A DNA stretch of 64,000 nt from CAZJQT01 sp964604415 (lineage in GTDB: Bacteria > Patescibacteriota > Saccharimonadia > Saccharimonadales > CAZJQT01), in NCBI GenBank assembly GCA_964604415.1, contig CAZRYT010000001.1:1-64000 (forward strand), given 5' to 3'. A program made the translations under genes and the position numbers. Positions 61,592-64,000 of this stretch are shown piece by piece (within the stretch, counting starts at the first letter, position 1; the number at the start of each line of letters is the position of its first letter). The notes beneath the pieces are model-generated. The model worked only from the letters and a program-made list of their open reading frames with translations, was not told the DNA's origin and did not search any database.

Positions 61592-62029
61592 CTAAAATTC
61601 AATCGGCGCCTGTGGCCAACCCGATTTTACCGCTTCTAATATACGTCTTTTTAAATTTTCTGACAAAAACGGCAAATTTTCTAGATCGCTAATTTTTACC
61701 CAGCCTGGTTGGTACAAGTTCTTGCCCATCTTATTTATGTGATCTTCTTCTGAGCCGGGTTGAAGAGTTGGTTCACCACCGGCAAAATCACATAGGAATA
61801 TCAGCTGGTCACCGTATGGTACGCCAGCATGTTCAACAAAAACCATGCGCGGGTTGCTGATTGTTAGCTGAGTTTCTTCACCGACCTCGCGTTCCAGGGC
61901 CTGTTGCGGTGTCTCGCCTAACTCAATATTACCGCCTGGCAAAGTGTCATACTCCTTGCCAAATTTGTTGCGATGCATGACAAGTAACTTGTCGTTATTG
62001 ATAACAATTGCTCTGACGGCTCGTCTCAT
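61592..62029 (-). CDS. Nudix hydrolase
   Basis: A 145-residue Nudix protein. The box GGNIELGETPQQALEREVGE followed by ETQL departs from consensus by Gln in place of the last Gly, but the metal-binding Glu residues are kept. It starts 3 nt after the pheT stop and precedes the FKBP gene. Substrate unknown. Confidence 0.85.
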   Translation of the reverse strand: MRRAVRAIVINNDKLLVMHRNKFGKEYDTLPGGNIELGETPQQALEREVGEETQLTISNPRMVFVEHAGVPYGDQLIFLCDFAGGEPTLQPGSEEDHINKMGKNLYQPGWVKISDLENLPFLSENLKRRILEAVKSGWPQAPIEF

Positions 62030-62032
62030 GTT

Positions 62033-64000
62033 TTAAATTCTAACAGCTTTTAGTTTATCATTGGCAGCTTCGGCGATTTCGTCAAGAATTTTTGCAACTT
62101 CGGGATCAGTCAAAGTCTTTTCATAAGAAGCAATCTTTATCCGGAAACTGACTTGTTTGTGGGTTTGGTCATCGTCGCGTTGGAAGATATCTAAAGGTTT
62201 GGTTTCTACCAAGAAACCCCGTCCGGCTAAGTTGTCTTTGACCAACCCAAATAATTGGCTAAAACCGACTGAAGTTTTAACTCTAAGAGTAATGTCTTGT
62301 TGGACGCTAGGATAACGCGATAGTGGTGTATAGCTTGATGTTGTCTCAAACAACGACTGGAGCCTACCAAGATCTAGCTCAAAACCAGAACTAAACGTAG
62401 GTAATTTTAGGTTTTTAGCTACAATTGGCTTGAATTCACCAACAATGCCAACCCATTGTTCGTTGATAGTTATAAACCCAGTCCTGGACTTCTCAAAAGG
62501 TGCCAACAGTTGACGACCTTGGGCAAATTTGGGCTCGTGATACGGTTCTATGGCATAATTAACCCCTAAGTTATCTAACAACTCAGCTAAGAACCTCAGG
62601 GCTTGGTAATACGGCGCGCCACCGTAGCTTGACTGGACGGTCTTGTCATCAGTTGCAAAAACCAGTGCTAAACGCTCCTCTTCGGCTGGAACATCTGGTT
62701 CGTCTTTGTACTGCAGACCTTTAATATGAGCTTTGCCAATTTCAAACAAGGCAAATTCGCTATGACCAGTTTTGATATTAGGATGGATTTTGTCTAGCAA
62801 GCTGGGCGTTAAGCTCATGCGGTAGTATTGCAGATCTGGACTGATAGCGTTACTAAGCTGGAAGGCTAGTTTGCGGTCTTGACCAACCCTTTCCAGTAAG
62901 TTTCCATGTACAAAACTGTAGGTCAGAACTTCATTGGCACCAGCCTGGCTCATAATACTTCTGATTTGTGACTTAAAGCTAAGTTTAGCGTCTGGTTTGG
63001 CTGCTGTTAAGTCGCGTTTGGGGAGTTCCAACGGCAAATGGTCATAACCATACAGACGACCTATTTCCTCAACAATGTCTTCAGGAATCTCGATGTCCGT
63101 GCGCCAGAATGGTGGCGTAATCAAGAGTTGTTTGCCAGAGGTTTTTAGTAGCTTGAATTCAACGTTTTCCAGTAATTTAGCCATGGTGCTAATGGGCAGC
63201 TTTAGACCCAGGCGTTCATTGACAAAATCTGGATCAACTTTGAGCGAACCTACTTCTGGCCGTTTTGGAAAATTGTCATGGATAAATTCTGAAGCCTGAC
63301 CGCCGGCATGTTTTTGAGTTTCAGAAACGGCAAAAGCTAGGACATGGTTGCACTGCAGGCTACTTTGGCCTTTATTAAACCGCGTGACAGCGTCTGTAAA
63401 TAGGCCGTGTTCCATAGCTGTGCGCCGGATGGCGTACATGTCAAAGTTAGCGCACTCCAGCACGATTGTCTTAGTATTTTCATCAACCTCAGTGTCAGCC
63501 CCACCCATGACGCCACCTAGCCCAATCGCCACGTTGTCGGTCGCGATGACGATGTCTGATTCGTTGGCGGTCACTTCTTTGCCACCAAGCAAGCTCAGTT
63601 TCTCGCCTTTATTAGCTAACCGGGCTTCAATAGTCGGTTTATCGCCACTCAATAGCTTCAGCTTGTCATAGTCATAGGCGTGCAATGGCTGCCCCGTCAG
63701 GTACATGACGTAATTGGTAATATCAACAATGACATTGATAGGCCTGATACCCACGCGGCTGAGGTAAGTTTGTAGCCAAAGCGGACTAGGCCGCTTGGCT
63801 TCGACGTTTTCAACTATTTGGACCATAAGGCGCGGCACCAGCTTGGGGATGTGATTAACCACTCTCAACATTGGATCGTCGCTGGTTTTGGGGGTTGCCT
63901 TGTTGGCCAAATACCATTTGGGTGACTCAAATGACTGATGGTTAATACCGGCAATTTCGCGGGCTACGCCTAAAATACCAAATAAATCAGGTCGGTGGGT
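62033..64000 (-). CDS. pheT: phenylalanyl-tRNA synthetase beta subunit, partial (N-terminus outside window)
   Basis: Beta subunit of the alpha2beta2 PheRS. The frame is open to the right edge (THRPDLFGILGVAREIAGIN is read upstream of the first in-window start-like codon), so the N-terminal EMAP/tRNA-binding part lies beyond it. Seen in order: B1/B5 regions (RPINVIVDITNYVMYLTGQP, GGKEVTANESDIVIATD, VIGLGG-type GLGGVMGGADTEV), B5 EEIGRLYGYDHLPLELP, the catalytic-like core, and the C-terminal FDX-ACB domain (PLSRYPSVQQDITLRVK). About 656 codons are within the window. Confidence 0.95.
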   Translation of the reverse strand, partial: THRPDLFGILGVAREIAGINHQSFESPKWYLANKATPKTSDDPMLRVVNHIPKLVPRLMVQIVENVEAKRPSPLWLQTYLSRVGIRPINVIVDITNYVMYLTGQPLHAYDYDKLKLLSGDKPTIEARLANKGEKLSLLGGKEVTANESDIVIATDNVAIGLGGVMGGADTEVDENTKTIVLECANFDMYAIRRTAMEHGLFTDAVTRFNKGQSSLQCNHVLAFAVSETQKHAGGQASEFIHDNFPKRPEVGSLKVDPDFVNERLGLKLPISTMAKLLENVEFKLLKTSGKQLLITPPFWRTDIEIPEDIVEEIGRLYGYDHLPLELPKRDLTAAKPDAKLSFKSQIRSIMSQAGANEVLTYSFVHGNLLERVGQDRKLAFQLSNAISPDLQYYRMSLTPSLLDKIHPNIKTGHSEFALFEIGKAHIKGLQYKDEPDVPAEEERLALVFATDDKTVQSSYGGAPYYQALRFLAELLDNLGVNYAIEPYHEPKFAQGRQLLAPFEKSRTGFITINEQWVGIVGEFKPIVAKNLKLPTFSSGFELDLGRLQSLFETTSSYTPLSRYPSVQQDITLRVKTSVGFSQLFGLVKDNLAGRGFLVETKPLDIFQRDDDQTHKQVSFRIKIASYEKTLTDPEVAKILDEIAEAANDKLKAVRI

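Noticed and set aside
1..64000. CRISPR arrays, transposases, integrases or prophage modules
   Set aside because: No regularly spaced repeats and no such proteins among the reading frames; the only duplicated sequence of note is the uvrB tail.
1..64000. Alternative genetic code with TGA as a sense codon
   Set aside because: Genes such as hisS, the transketolase C subunit and rnhB end normally at TGA, and no conserved protein needs read-through of it.

Overview
The window is a compact, chromosomal, housekeeping-rich stretch from a small-genome bacterium. Gene content (rpoB, clpP, tig, hisS, tyrS, pheT, recG, dnaE, uvrB, nusA, gatCAB, one large class A PBP, an orphan PilB-like ATPase, a pentose-phosphate/lower-glycolysis cluster, no amino-acid or nucleotide biosynthesis), very short intergenic gaps, many conserved-unknown proteins and the standard genetic code (TGA used as a stop) fit a Patescibacteria/CPR genome, most likely Candidatus Saccharibacteria (TM7). 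The lineage is an inference from gene style; no rRNA gene lies in the window.

Layout. 1-7127: rpoB (3' part outside the window), clpP, a small unknown gene, trigger factor, a membrane protein, hisS preceded by a probable attenuator, and tRNA-Leu(UAG). 7182-13869: membrane protein, rsmD, a Zn-phospholipase-like protein, recG, a SAM methyltransferase and tyrS. 13961-22019: class A PBP, radA, a membrane-anchored HExxH protein with a coiled coil, and clpC under a perfect CIRCE operator. 22020-31433: a 788-residue unknown protein, nusA, an unknown gene, an M1 aminopeptidase, and a Nudix-yraN-rnhB-rplS run. 31500-45999: malic enzyme, PilB-like ATPase, SpoU methyltransferase, CAP-domain protein, dnaE, a three-gene envelope cluster, an HD-like protein, the gatC-gatA-x-gatB operon and a putative alpha/beta hydrolase. 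46000-49361: a lipoprotein zincin wedged beside uvrB between two copies of the uvrB 3' end. 49387-57309: LOG-like protein, a large unknown protein, then rpiB-rpe-split transketolase-aldolase-PfkB kinase behind gapdh. 57379-64000: ppa, GDPD, MarR, thioredoxin reductase, glutaredoxin, FKBP isomerase, Nudix, and pheT running off the end.

Two global features stand out. First, about twenty transcription units have a sigma70-type -10 hexamer ending only 6-9 nt before the start codon, so their mRNAs should be leaderless or nearly so, while genes inside operons carry ordinary Shine-Dalgarno sites. Second, the hisS upstream region looks like a classical ribosome-dependent attenuator with an 18-codon leader peptide containing a His-Ser-His run. 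A third notable point is the 44/46-identical direct repeat of the uvrB tail flanking a single lipoprotein metallopeptidase gene, which looks like the scar of a recombinational cassette insertion. No CRISPR array, transposase, integrase or prophage gene was found.
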